From Campylobacterota bacterium (GTDB lineage: Bacteria; Campylobacterota; Campylobacteria; Campylobacterales; Sulfurovaceae), in contig QMKU01000118.1 of the NCBI GenBank assembly GCA_003646525.1, positions 1 to 5,410 of the forward strand: a DNA stretch of 5,410 nucleotides. The letters run 5' to 3'. Positions 1-5,344 of the stretch are shown here, piece by piece (positions within the stretch are counted from its first letter, which is position 1; every line of letters begins with the position of its first letter). The notes below the pieces were generated by a model. That model was not told the DNA's origin. It made no database searches and worked only from the letters and a program-made list of their open reading frames with translations. A program made the translations under genes and the position numbers.

Positions 1-760
1 CAGCTTTATCTATAAGAGCAGTGAACATTTTTTTCATTACGCCTAATCCTTGATAGCCAGGATCGACGACAACCACACCTACTTCAGCAATATTGCTATC
101 AGGCATCAGCAGTAGAGCAAAATGCCCAATGATTTCATCTTCTGATTCGGCAACAATAGAGAGAATTTTTTCTCCCTGATTCTGAAGAATCTTTCGGGGA
201 TAATAAAAGTCCTCTTTGACAAAACTCAATCCATAGTTTTGATAAACCAGTCTGGCAATACCCTCTTCATCCCCCTTTTGAAATTCTCGAATCCTAATAT
301 CAAGGTTTCTCGTTTTTGCAGGATTGCTTCTCTTTTTGACCAGTTCACGAGTAGAAAGAGAGAGAGCGGTACGCTTGATTATAGTAAAAACTTTCCCCTC
401 TTTTCCAAGATTTTTATAGTGAAAATCATTGACATGTCTACGAACAAGGTCAAAGCCTGTTTTTTTAGTTTCATTGGAAGTTGCCGAGACAAATTTACTC
501 TTTGCCATAGGTACTCCCCAGTCTCTTACATCGATGCGTATGCCGTGACTGAAGGTAGTGATAGAAATCATGATGATTCCCTCGCGGTCTGGATAGGCAT
601 GGGTGATGGTATTATCCATTAACTGTTTGACAGCTTTTCTCAAGTCACTACAGTGATATTTGTCAAATTTAACTTTTTTGCATAGCGATACAATAACTGC
701 TGATACTATCATATAATTATCTGGATCACTTGGCAAAGTGAGCGTAATACTGTTTTTCAC
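1..760 (-). CDS. GHKL (anti-sigma/RsbW-like) ATPase domain fused to GNAT acetyltransferase, 3' end outside window
   Basis: The 253 visible residues hold two domains. Residues 1-130 resemble the GHKL ATPase fold of anti-sigma kinases such as RsbW and SpoIIAB. The N-box is around residues 41-56 (QLMDNTITHAY, Asn50), the G1 box is DWGVP (Asp80, Gly82), and a G2-like TGFDLVRRHV at 101-110 is followed by NLGKEGKV. Residues 152-253 look like a GNAT domain, with an acetyl-CoA loop near VVDPGYQGLG (Gln237, Gly240). The N-box Glu that acts as base in SpoIIAB is Gln46 here (codon at 623-625). The GTG start at 758-760 is chosen because a good AAGGA site lies 6 nt upstream and the preceding gene stops 3 nt before. 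No stop is reached, so the protein continues past base 1. The GNAT substrate and any sigma-factor or anti-anti-sigma partner are unknown. I am confident of both domains and less so of the role. Confidence 0.87.
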   Translation of the reverse strand, partial: MKNSITLTLPSDPDNYMIVSAVIVSLCKKVKFDKYHCSDLRKAVKQLMDNTITHAYPDREGIIMISITTFSHGIRIDVRDWGVPMAKSKFVSATSNETKKTGFDLVRRHVNDFHYKNLGKEGKVFTIIKRTALSLSTRELVKKRSNPAKTRNLDIRIREFQKGDEEGIARLVYQNYGLSFVKEDFYYPRKILQNQGEKILSIVAESEDEIIGHFALLLMPDSNIAEVGVVVVDPGYQGLGVMKKMFTALIDKA

Positions 761-763
761 GCG

Positions 764-1963
764 TTATCCTTTTTTGTTCGAGAGGTACTCCAATGCACAA
801 GCTGATAGGATCTTCATCCCATACTTCAAGGCATCATCATCGACATTGAAACGGCTGTTGTGCTGAGGTGCGCAGGTGTTTTTGTCAGTATTGCAGGTAC
901 CTAGCCGGAAGAGTGTGCCAGGCACGATCTGTAAATACTCAGAGAAATCTTCACCCCCCATGACTGGATCAACCAGATCAATACAGTTTTCAGATCCGAT
1001 GATCTTCTCCGCTTCGCCTCTCAGGATATCTACCATTGCATTGTCATTGATGAGCTCAGGCTGACCGAAAACATAGTCAAAATTATAGGTAGCCCCCATC
1101 GATTTACATACTCCTCTGATCGCTTCCTCTATCATCTTGGGAATATCTTTGCGTATTGCCTCGTTGAGCGTGCGCACCGTTCCTTTCGCAACAACATGAT
1201 CGCAGATGATATTGCCAGCTCTGCCACCCTCGATCGTGCCCATGGTGATCACTGCTGGATGGAGAGGGTCAATCCTCCTCGATACGATATGGTTGATAGA
1301 GTTGACCACCATAGATGCCACAAGTATGGCATCAACACCTTCATGGGGTCTAGCTCCATGTGCAGATTTACCAAAGATTTCAATCGTGAAAATATCTGCC
1401 GATGCCATCATCACACCATATTTGTAGCCGATCTCACCAGTAGAGAGATAAGGGTATGCATGTAGACCGAAGATGGCCCCTATGCCTTCGAGTGCACCTC
1501 CCTCTATCATCTGAAGGCTTCCTCCCTCTTTGGTCTCTTCTGAGGGTTGAAAAATAAATCGAATATTTCCAGGAAGATGATTTCTGTTTTCAGCTAATGC
1601 AATGGCACTTCCCAATGCGATAGCAGTATGGCTATCATGACCACAAGCATGCATGACTCCCTCGACTTGGGAGCGATAGGGCTCTTCGGTTTGTTCGGTG
1701 ATGGGTAACGCATCCATATCTGCACGGATCGCTACCATAGGGGCATTTTCATCGACTATCAGGTCTGCGATCAATCCATAATGATCATCAAATTCACAGA
1801 TCGCGTATCCCTGCATCTCTAGTATACCCTTGACGAGATATTTGGTATGCTCCTCATGTCCTGAGAGTTCTGGATGCGCATGCAGATCATGACGAACCTC
1901 AATTACTCTCTCATTAATATTGTCTATTGCCAAAAAAATATTTTGTTTGATATGCTTTTTCAT
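764..1963 (-). CDS. M20D family N-acyl-L-amino acid amidohydrolase (hippurate hydrolase-like)
   Basis: This is a metal-dependent hydrolase that cleaves the amide bond of N-acyl amino acids, in the family of bacterial aminoacylases, Campylobacter hippuricase HipO and plant IAA-amino acid hydrolases. With the start chosen here it has 399 residues, normal for the family. Visible motifs are RHDLHAHPELSG near the N-terminus, IRADMDALP (Asp82, Asp84), HACGHD (Cys107, His109), PSEE (Glu142, Glu143), GLHA (His168) and APQHN near the C-terminus (His368), which together supply the expected di-metal ligands. The inserted dimerisation domain begins near residue 190 (FGKSAHGARPHEGVDA). No signal peptide is seen, so it is cytoplasmic. 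The start is the ATG at 1961-1963 because GGAGG lies 6 nt upstream. A TTG start 21 nt further upstream is open but overlaps the -10 box. It is the first gene of a leftward operon. The substrate cannot be read from the sequence; hippurate, acetyl amino acids or a peptidoglycan-derived compound are all possible. Confidence 0.93.
   Translation of the reverse strand: MKKHIKQNIFLAIDNINERVIEVRHDLHAHPELSGHEEHTKYLVKGILEMQGYAICEFDDHYGLIADLIVDENAPMVAIRADMDALPITEQTEEPYRSQVEGVMHACGHDSHTAIALGSAIALAENRNHLPGNIRFIFQPSEETKEGGSLQMIEGGALEGIGAIFGLHAYPYLSTGEIGYKYGVMMASADIFTIEIFGKSAHGARPHEGVDAILVASMVVNSINHIVSRRIDPLHPAVITMGTIEGGRAGNIICDHVVAKGTVRTLNEAIRKDIPKMIEEAIRGVCKSMGATYNFDYVFGQPELINDNAMVDILRGEAEKIIGSENCIDLVDPVMGGEDFSEYLQIVPGTLFRLGTCNTDKNTCAPQHNSRFNVDDDALKYGMKILSACALEYLSNKKG
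767..771 (-). promoter_or_regulatory. Ribosome binding site that fixes the GTG start
   Basis: On the minus strand AAGGA lies 6 nt before the GTG at 760. It sits within the last codons of the amidohydrolase gene, directly before its TAA stop. Ribosomes finishing the amidohydrolase would therefore be placed on the start of the GHKL-GNAT gene, which suggests translational coupling. This site supports GTG over the internal ATG at codon 17 as the start. Confidence 0.7.
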
Positions 1964-1969
1964 TGCGTA

Positions 1970-1974
1970 CCTCC
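1970..1974 (-). promoter_or_regulatory. Strong ribosome binding site of the amidohydrolase gene
   Basis: GGAGG on the minus strand lies 6 nt before ATG 1963. It decides the start codon against the longer reading frame that begins with TTG at 1984. Confidence 0.75.
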
Positions 1975-1979
1975 ATTGA

Positions 1980-2005
1980 TACAATTATACAACTTTATTA
2001 TTGTA
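1980..2005. repeat. Inverted repeat spanning both divergent promoters, possible operator
   Basis: TACAAT at 1980-1985 is mirrored by ATTGTA at 2000-2005, with arm centres 20 bp apart, close to two helical turns. The left arm overlaps the -10 box of the leftward promoter and the right arm overlaps the -35 box of the rightward promoter, so one bound dimer could affect both. The arms are short and AT-rich in an AT-rich region, so chance is a real alternative. Confidence 0.25.
1984..1989 (-). promoter_or_regulatory. Predicted -10 box of the leftward operon promoter
   Basis: A perfect TATAAT on the minus strand lies about 20 nt before the amidohydrolase start. Transcription would begin near 1977, leaving a leader of roughly 14 nt that still contains the GGAGG site. 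No convincing -35 box is found at 16-18 nt; the bases there are A-rich (GAAAAA). A weak -35 is common in promoters of Campylobacterota. Confidence 0.55.
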
Positions 2006-2028
2006 ATTTTTCTGCACTTTGGTATAAT
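2001..2028 (+). promoter_or_regulatory. Predicted sigma-70 type promoter of the adaptor/Mo-enzyme operon
   Basis: The -35 candidate TTGTAA (2001-2006) and a perfect -10 TATAAT (2023-2028) are separated by 16 bp. The -10 is preceded by TGG, an extended -10 element. Transcription would start near 2035, giving a leader of about 24 nt that ends in a purine-rich AAAAGAGAG site 5 nt before the ATG at 2059. It is the best-matching promoter in the window and lies back to back with the leftward promoter, with about 58 bp between predicted start points. Confidence 0.65.
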
Positions 2029-2058
2029 ACACTACTTTATAAACAAAAGAGAGTTTTG

Positions 2059-2850
2059 ATGAAATATTTATGGATTTTAATTCTACCGATATCTATGCTG
2101 GCAAAGGTTCATTATGCAAAGATAGAGCCTTATGAAAATGTGGTGCTCAAATCAGCCGTTAGCGCACAAGTAGAAAAAGTGGATCTGGATGCAGAAGGAG
2201 AGATGATCAGTGATGCAATTGTAATTCATCTCGATGATCATCTAGATCGAGCAGATCTCAATGCTTCCCAAAAAAGTCTGAAGCTTTTACGGACAATGCT
2301 AGAGATCAATGGGGAGATTGTCATCAATTTGGCGGATGCACTCAAGCGTCAAAAGGGGTATTTCGAGAGACTCAACAAGCTTTCTACAGCATCGAGAACA
2401 CAGAAAGATAATGCTTTCAATGGATATGTTTCTGCCAAAAATCAATATCTCTCGACCAAAGAGAAGATAGAGACACTCAAAAAGCAGATTTTGGATATGC
2501 AATATAAAATTGAGAGACTTAAAGACAGTATCGCAAAAAAGAATATTCGGCTCAAGCAGCGTTATCTCTACAAACTCACTGTGAGAAGAGGAGATTTTGT
2601 CAATCCTGGTTCAGCACTGGCAACCATACAAGATCAAAGCCGTGGCAAATTGACACTGTTTCTGGAGCCTTCAGAGCTGATGGGCGTGCAAGAGAAGTCT
2701 GTTTATATTGATGGGAAAAAGACAGACTACAGTGTGGATAAAGTATGGCATGTGGCAGATGAAAAGTTCATCTCCTCTTATCGTGCAGAGATTTATGTCG
2801 ATGCACCTCAGAGTCACTTCTCGAAACTCGTCAAAGTGGAGTTAAGATGA
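2059..2850 (+). CDS. Exported HlyD-type periplasmic adaptor (membrane fusion) protein, short form
   Basis: The protein has 263 residues. Residues 1-15 form a signal peptide (hydrophobic YLWILILPISML, likely cleavage after LA at 15), so the mature protein is periplasmic. Residues 16-62 look like the first half of a biotinyl-lipoyl domain (ENVVLKSAVSAQVEKVDLDAEG), residues about 63-175 are a charged helical coiled-coil hairpin rich in Lys, Glu, Leu and Gln, and residues 176-205 complete the lipoyl domain (TVRRGDFVNPGSALATI). A short beta-rich part follows. This is the domain order of HlyD/RND/ABC adaptors, but the protein is shorter than the usual 330-400 residues. The ATG at 2059 is preferred over an upstream in-frame ATG at 1963 because it starts the signal peptide, follows AAAAGAGAG, and lies downstream of the promoter. 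The stop overlaps the next start (ATGA). No permease, ABC or outer-membrane channel gene is adjacent, so its partner is unknown. Confidence 0.8.
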   Translation: MKYLWILILPISMLAKVHYAKIEPYENVVLKSAVSAQVEKVDLDAEGEMISDAIVIHLDDHLDRADLNASQKSLKLLRTMLEINGEIVINLADALKRQKGYFERLNKLSTASRTQKDNAFNGYVSAKNQYLSTKEKIETLKKQILDMQYKIERLKDSIAKKNIRLKQRYLYKLTVRRGDFVNPGSALATIQDQSRGKLTLFLEPSELMGVQEKSVYIDGKKTDYSVDKVWHVADEKFISSYRAEIYVDAPQSHFSKLVKVELR

Positions 2851-4643
2851 TCAAAACAGCTTGCGGATTGGATTGTCCAGATGCTTGTAGTATCCTTGTC
2901 GATCCTGCTCAGTTTCCCAAATTGATTGCTGATACCAACAATGGAGCACTCTGCTCACTGCTCAACAAAGAGCTGTTTGATGCTTCACGGATCACCTCTC
3001 CCCGTATCAATGGCAAAGAAGTTTCGATAGAGGAGGCATTGGACGCAGTGGCTCAGAGTCTGACGAAAAAATCATTGCTTTGGCGCGGGTCGGGAAACTT
3101 TGGTGTGATGCAGGAGATCACAGATCTACTCTTTGACAAGATCAATGGTACACTCACTAGGGGAAGTCTCTGTGATGGAGCAGGTGATGCTGGGATCATC
3201 GAGGGCAGAGGGGTCAATCGTACCCTGCCTCTCGAACAGATAGAAAAAGCAGATGTGGTAGTGGTCTGGGGTCGTAATCCCACAACGACCAATACCCACA
3301 TCATGCCCTATCTGAAAGAAAAAAAAATCATTGTAATAGATCCAGTACGAACAGCTTTGGCAAAAAAAGCCGATCTGCATGTCCAGATCAAACCACGCAG
3401 TGATTTTTATCTCGCAGTGATGCTTGCTCGTTTTACCTTTATGGAAAATGTTGAGCGCAAAGAGTGGTTGGATGAGTTTGCTCCAGATTATGAGGATTAT
3501 GAGGATTTTACTCGTGAGTTCCGTATCAAGGCGATTTTGGAATATATGGGATTGGACTTAAATGATATGGGAGAGCTTTTGAGCTATCTGCATCAAGAGA
3601 GGGTTGTGATCCTCGTAGGAAATGGTGTGCAGAAATACTCTACAGGTCACTATGTGCTTCAGGCGATCGATTCCTTAGCTGCTGTGTTAGGACTCTTCGG
3701 GAGAGAGGGGTGTGGTGTGGGCTATCTGGGAAATTCCAAACTGGGATTTGATAATCCATTTACGACAAAGTGCCAGCATGTCCCTAAGGCAGCAACTCCT
3801 TTTGGTGATTATGATACGGTGTTGGTGCAGGGTGGAAATCCTGCCGAGAGTATGCCAGACACTGTGCGAGTCGATGCCCAACTCAAATCCGTTGAAACTT
3901 TGATCTATTTTGGACTCTATGAAAATGCAACAAGCAGACAGGCAAAAATCATCATACCTGCTAAAAACTTTTTTGAAAAAGAGGATATCCGTCTAAGTTA
4001 TGGAGATCACGAAGTACGACGGATGAACAAGGCTATAGAGAGTGAGATTGGTATCAGCGAATATGACTTTTGTCAGAGACTCTTTGGGAAGTTGGGATTT
4101 GAAGGATTGGAAGAAGAAACTACCTATCTCAATCAGTGGCTAAATCAATGCGAAAAACAGGATGGTCATTACCGTTCACCAGCTTATGAGCCACATCCGT
4201 ATCATGAAGGATTTGGAGAGGATGGCGGTGAGGATTTTGTCTTTGTGGAGGATTTCAATGATGATTTTCAAAATATCAAACAGTTGAAAAAATATCGAAA
4301 ACTTAATAAAAACAAGATTACAAAAGAGGAGTTTTGGCTACTCACCCCCAAGGCTAAACATGCACTCAATACACAATTTAGGAGAGGTAATCAAGTAGAA
4401 ATACACCCCGATCTTGGTTTTGTTGATGGAGAAAAAGTCATCGTAAGTTCCTCGCATGGCAGTCACGAATTTATCATCTGCAACAATAGAGATCTGAGAG
4501 ATGACTGCGTCATGATCACCTCCAATGTCATCGGTGTCAATCATCTCACCCCCTCCGTCGTTAGCGAGGAGGGAGACAATGCTTGTTATCAAGAAGTGAA
4601 AGTAGTGGTAGGTCGGCGTGCTCTCTCGCCGATGATTGTTTGA
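2847..4643 (+). CDS. Molybdopterin-dependent oxidoreductase with N-terminal [4Fe-4S] site, substrate unknown
   Basis: This 598-residue protein belongs to the DMSO reductase/formate dehydrogenase superfamily (BisC-like). The N-terminus has a [4Fe-4S] motif, Cys6-x3-Cys10-x3-Cys14-x21-Cys36 (ACGLDCPDAC, then GALCSLL). Other family signatures are GSGNFGVMQ (81-89), RGSLCDGAGDAG (105-116), WGRNPTTTNTH (141-151), VQGGNPAES (327-335), an SYGDHEV segment (384-390) and a C-terminal molydopterin-binding domain starting at FWLLTPKAKHALNTQF (about 496-511). By its place after the first Mo-binding region, Cys109 is the likely molybdenum or tungsten ligand. No Tat signal is present, so the enzyme should be cytoplasmic. 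It is shorter than typical 700-900 residue catalytic subunits. An acidic Asp/Glu-rich linker lies at about 453-475. Translation is coupled to the adaptor gene by the 4-nt overlap, with GGAG at 2838-2841 as its site. The electron partner and substrate cannot be read from the sequence. Confidence 0.9.
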   Translation: MIKTACGLDCPDACSILVDPAQFPKLIADTNNGALCSLLNKELFDASRITSPRINGKEVSIEEALDAVAQSLTKKSLLWRGSGNFGVMQEITDLLFDKINGTLTRGSLCDGAGDAGIIEGRGVNRTLPLEQIEKADVVVVWGRNPTTTNTHIMPYLKEKKIIVIDPVRTALAKKADLHVQIKPRSDFYLAVMLARFTFMENVERKEWLDEFAPDYEDYEDFTREFRIKAILEYMGLDLNDMGELLSYLHQERVVILVGNGVQKYSTGHYVLQAIDSLAAVLGLFGREGCGVGYLGNSKLGFDNPFTTKCQHVPKAATPFGDYDTVLVQGGNPAESMPDTVRVDAQLKSVETLIYFGLYENATSRQAKIIIPAKNFFEKEDIRLSYGDHEVRRMNKAIESEIGISEYDFCQRLFGKLGFEGLEEETTYLNQWLNQCEKQDGHYRSPAYEPHPYHEGFGEDGGEDFVFVEDFNDDFQNIKQLKKYRKLNKNKITKEEFWLLTPKAKHALNTQFRRGNQVEIHPDLGFVDGEKVIVSSSHGSHEFIICNNRDLRDDCVMITSNVIGVNHLTPSVVSEEGDNACYQEVKVVVGRRALSPMIV

Positions 4644-4653
4644 AAAATCATAA

Positions 4654-4668
4654 CAATATATTATATTG
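4654..4668. terminator. AT-rich perfect palindrome after the Mo-enzyme gene, weak terminator candidate
   Basis: CAATATA and TATATTG form a perfect 15-nt palindrome around one base, starting 11 nt after the Mo-enzyme stop, followed on the plus strand by a T-rich stretch (TTTGACTTTTCTTTG). The stem is almost all A/T and folds with a 3-nt loop at best, so it would be a poor intrinsic terminator. A protein-binding site is an alternative. Confidence 0.25.
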
Positions 4669-4705
4669 GTTTGACTTTTCTTTGAAATGACTGCTGGGTG
4701 CTTGC

Positions 4706-4735
4706 TTGGTTCGTCATGGGAGATGACAATACCAA
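4706..4735. repeat. Two-part stem-loop between convergent genes
   Basis: TTGGT (4706-4710) pairs with ACCAA (4731-4735) and GTCAT (4713-4717) pairs with ATGAC (4723-4727), giving two 5-bp stems separated by a small internal loop and closed by GGGAG. No T-run follows on either strand. It may stabilise a transcript 3' end or contribute to termination together with its neighbours at 4654 and 4740; no function is shown. Confidence 0.35.
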
Positions 4736-4739
4736 TGAA

Positions 4740-4766
4740 ATAAGGGATCTCGGGGGAGCCCCTTAT
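4740..4766 (-). terminator. Stem-loop directly after the 111-residue gene, probable terminator
   Basis: Read on the minus strand, ATAAGGG pairs with CCCTTAT, with an inner CTC/GAG stem around a CCCC loop. The hairpin begins right at the stop codon of the leftward gene and is followed by TTTCATTGG, a modest U-rich tail. Position and stem strength fit an intrinsic terminator; the weak tail lowers confidence. Confidence 0.42.
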
Positions 4767-5101
4767 CAGTCGCAACCACCACCACAGCTAGTAGCAGAGA
4801 AGTCTGTAGTACCCTGAGCTTCATGTTTTTTTGTAAAGACTATCTGTGTCAATCCATTGGGTAGCTCTTGGTGAGCATAGTCAAACTCATTTTCGATTTT
4901 GGGAAATAGTCCTGTAGGGGCACAGTGGTTTATCATGATCAACTGATCATCATTCTCCAACACTGCCAATCCAGCCATCGCATTGACCATAGGGTGTCCA
5001 CCCTTTGAAGTGTCGAAGTAGTAAGTAGTGATAGTTCCGATAGTTCCCTTTGTGAACTCAACTGTAGCGTTTTCAACATTTACTATTGATGCATTATCCA
5101 T
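4766..5101 (-). CDS. Small hypothetical protein with C-terminal CGGGCD cysteine tail
   Basis: I do not recognise this 111-residue protein. It has no signal peptide and no clear membrane segment, so it is probably cytoplasmic. Residues about 5-92 alternate short hydrophobic and polar stretches, suggesting a compact alpha/beta or beta domain: ENATVEFTKGTIGTITTYYF, then GGHPMVNAMAGLAVLEN, then LIMINHCAPTGLFPKIE with Cys60, then LPNGLTQIVFTKK. Residues 93-105 are a flexible linker, and the chain ends SATSCGGGCD (Cys106 and Cys110, spaced by three glycines). Such a tail could bind a metal or FeS cluster or act as a redox-active or sulfur-carrying pair; this is inference. The start is ATG 5101, with AAGGA about 9 nt upstream on the minus strand. 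It is transcribed alone, convergent to the Mo-enzyme operon, with its own promoter and likely terminator. Length, codon use and flanking signals support a real gene. Confidence 0.78.
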   Translation of the reverse strand: MDNASIVNVENATVEFTKGTIGTITTYYFDTSKGGHPMVNAMAGLAVLENDDQLIMINHCAPTGLFPKIENEFDYAHQELPNGLTQIVFTKKHEAQGTTDFSATSCGGGCD

Positions 5102-5124
5102 ATCAATATATCCTTTTTTTCGCT

Positions 5125-5130
5125 ATTTTA
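5125..5130 (-). promoter_or_regulatory. Extended -10 box of the 111-residue gene
   Basis: On the minus strand TAAAAT is preceded by TGC, forming an extended -10 element. The start point would be near 5118, about 17 nt before the ATG, with the AAGGA site inside the leader. No good -35 hexamer lies at 16-18 nt (GCAGAA or similar), so the promoter may depend on an activator or on the extended -10 alone. Confidence 0.45.
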
Positions 5131-5159
5131 GCATATAGGAAACTTTTTTCTGCTTTAAT

Positions 5160-5196
5160 TAGGATAACTTATAGGTTCCCTATAATCAAAATCCTA
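5160..5196. repeat. Concentric double inverted repeat, candidate operator
   Basis: Outer arms TAGGAT (5160-5165) and ATCCTA (5191-5196) enclose inner arms TTATAGG (5169-5175) and CCTATAA (5179-5185) separated by TTC. The two repeats share almost the same centre (5177-5178). That centre is about 59 bp upstream of the predicted start of the leftward 111-residue gene. On the plus strand a T-run follows at 5202, so a rightward terminator is an alternative, though no rightward gene precedes it. Confidence 0.45.
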
Positions 5197-5292
5197 TTGA
5201 AAATTTTTTTAGTTGGCTGAATGGGCTTATAATTATTAGACTACTATGTAAAGATTGAATGGCAGGGGGTATAGTTATAGTTTGCAGAACCT

Positions 5293-5322
5293 GAACGAAG
5301 TAGAAGCAGATACTACTCGCTC
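5293..5322 (-). repeat. Imperfect stem-loop downstream of the right-edge gene
   Basis: GAACGAAGTAG (5293-5303) and CTACTCGCTC (5313-5322) pair with one bulge around a 9-nt loop. On the minus strand the one mismatch becomes a G-U pair, giving ten pairs, so the structure favours leftward RNA. It lies about 22 nt past the stop of the gene at the right edge and could end its transcript, but no U-run follows. Confidence 0.3.
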
Positions 5323-5344
5323 AAGATAGATATTTACAGGCTAT

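Larger units (their letters stand above)
5102..5344. other. Non-coding region upstream of the Cys-tailed protein gene
   Basis: No gene is supported in these 243 bases. They hold the predicted promoter of the 111-residue gene, runs of T at 5142-5149 and 5202-5208, a concentric inverted repeat at 5160-5196, a TATAGT tandem pair at 5270-5281 and an imperfect stem-loop at 5293-5322. A small RNA or small ORF cannot be excluded but nothing specific points to one. Confidence 0.5.

Noticed and set aside
239..622. Open frame of 127 codons on the plus strand
   Set aside because: It lies fully antisense to the GHKL-GNAT gene, whose minus-strand reading shows clear domain motifs. The plus-strand peptide has no recognisable family features and no good ribosome site.
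1964..1984. Longer amidohydrolase with a TTG start at 1984
   Set aside because: The TTG overlaps the -10 box and would lie upstream of the predicted transcription start, while GGAGG sits 6 nt before the ATG at 1963.
1963..2058. Longer adaptor protein starting at ATG 1963
   Set aside because: The extra 32 residues would bury the signal peptide and most of the coding would lie upstream of the predicted promoter start near 2035.
4338..4775. Minus-strand open frame of 145 codons
   Set aside because: It is antisense to the conserved C-terminal molydopterin-binding domain of the Mo enzyme and overlaps the end of the 111-residue gene. The peptide looks unlike a folded protein family.
5181..5186. 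Plus-strand TATAAT as a rightward promoter
   Set aside because: It is part of the inner inverted repeat, has no convincing -35 box and no rightward gene follows inside the window.
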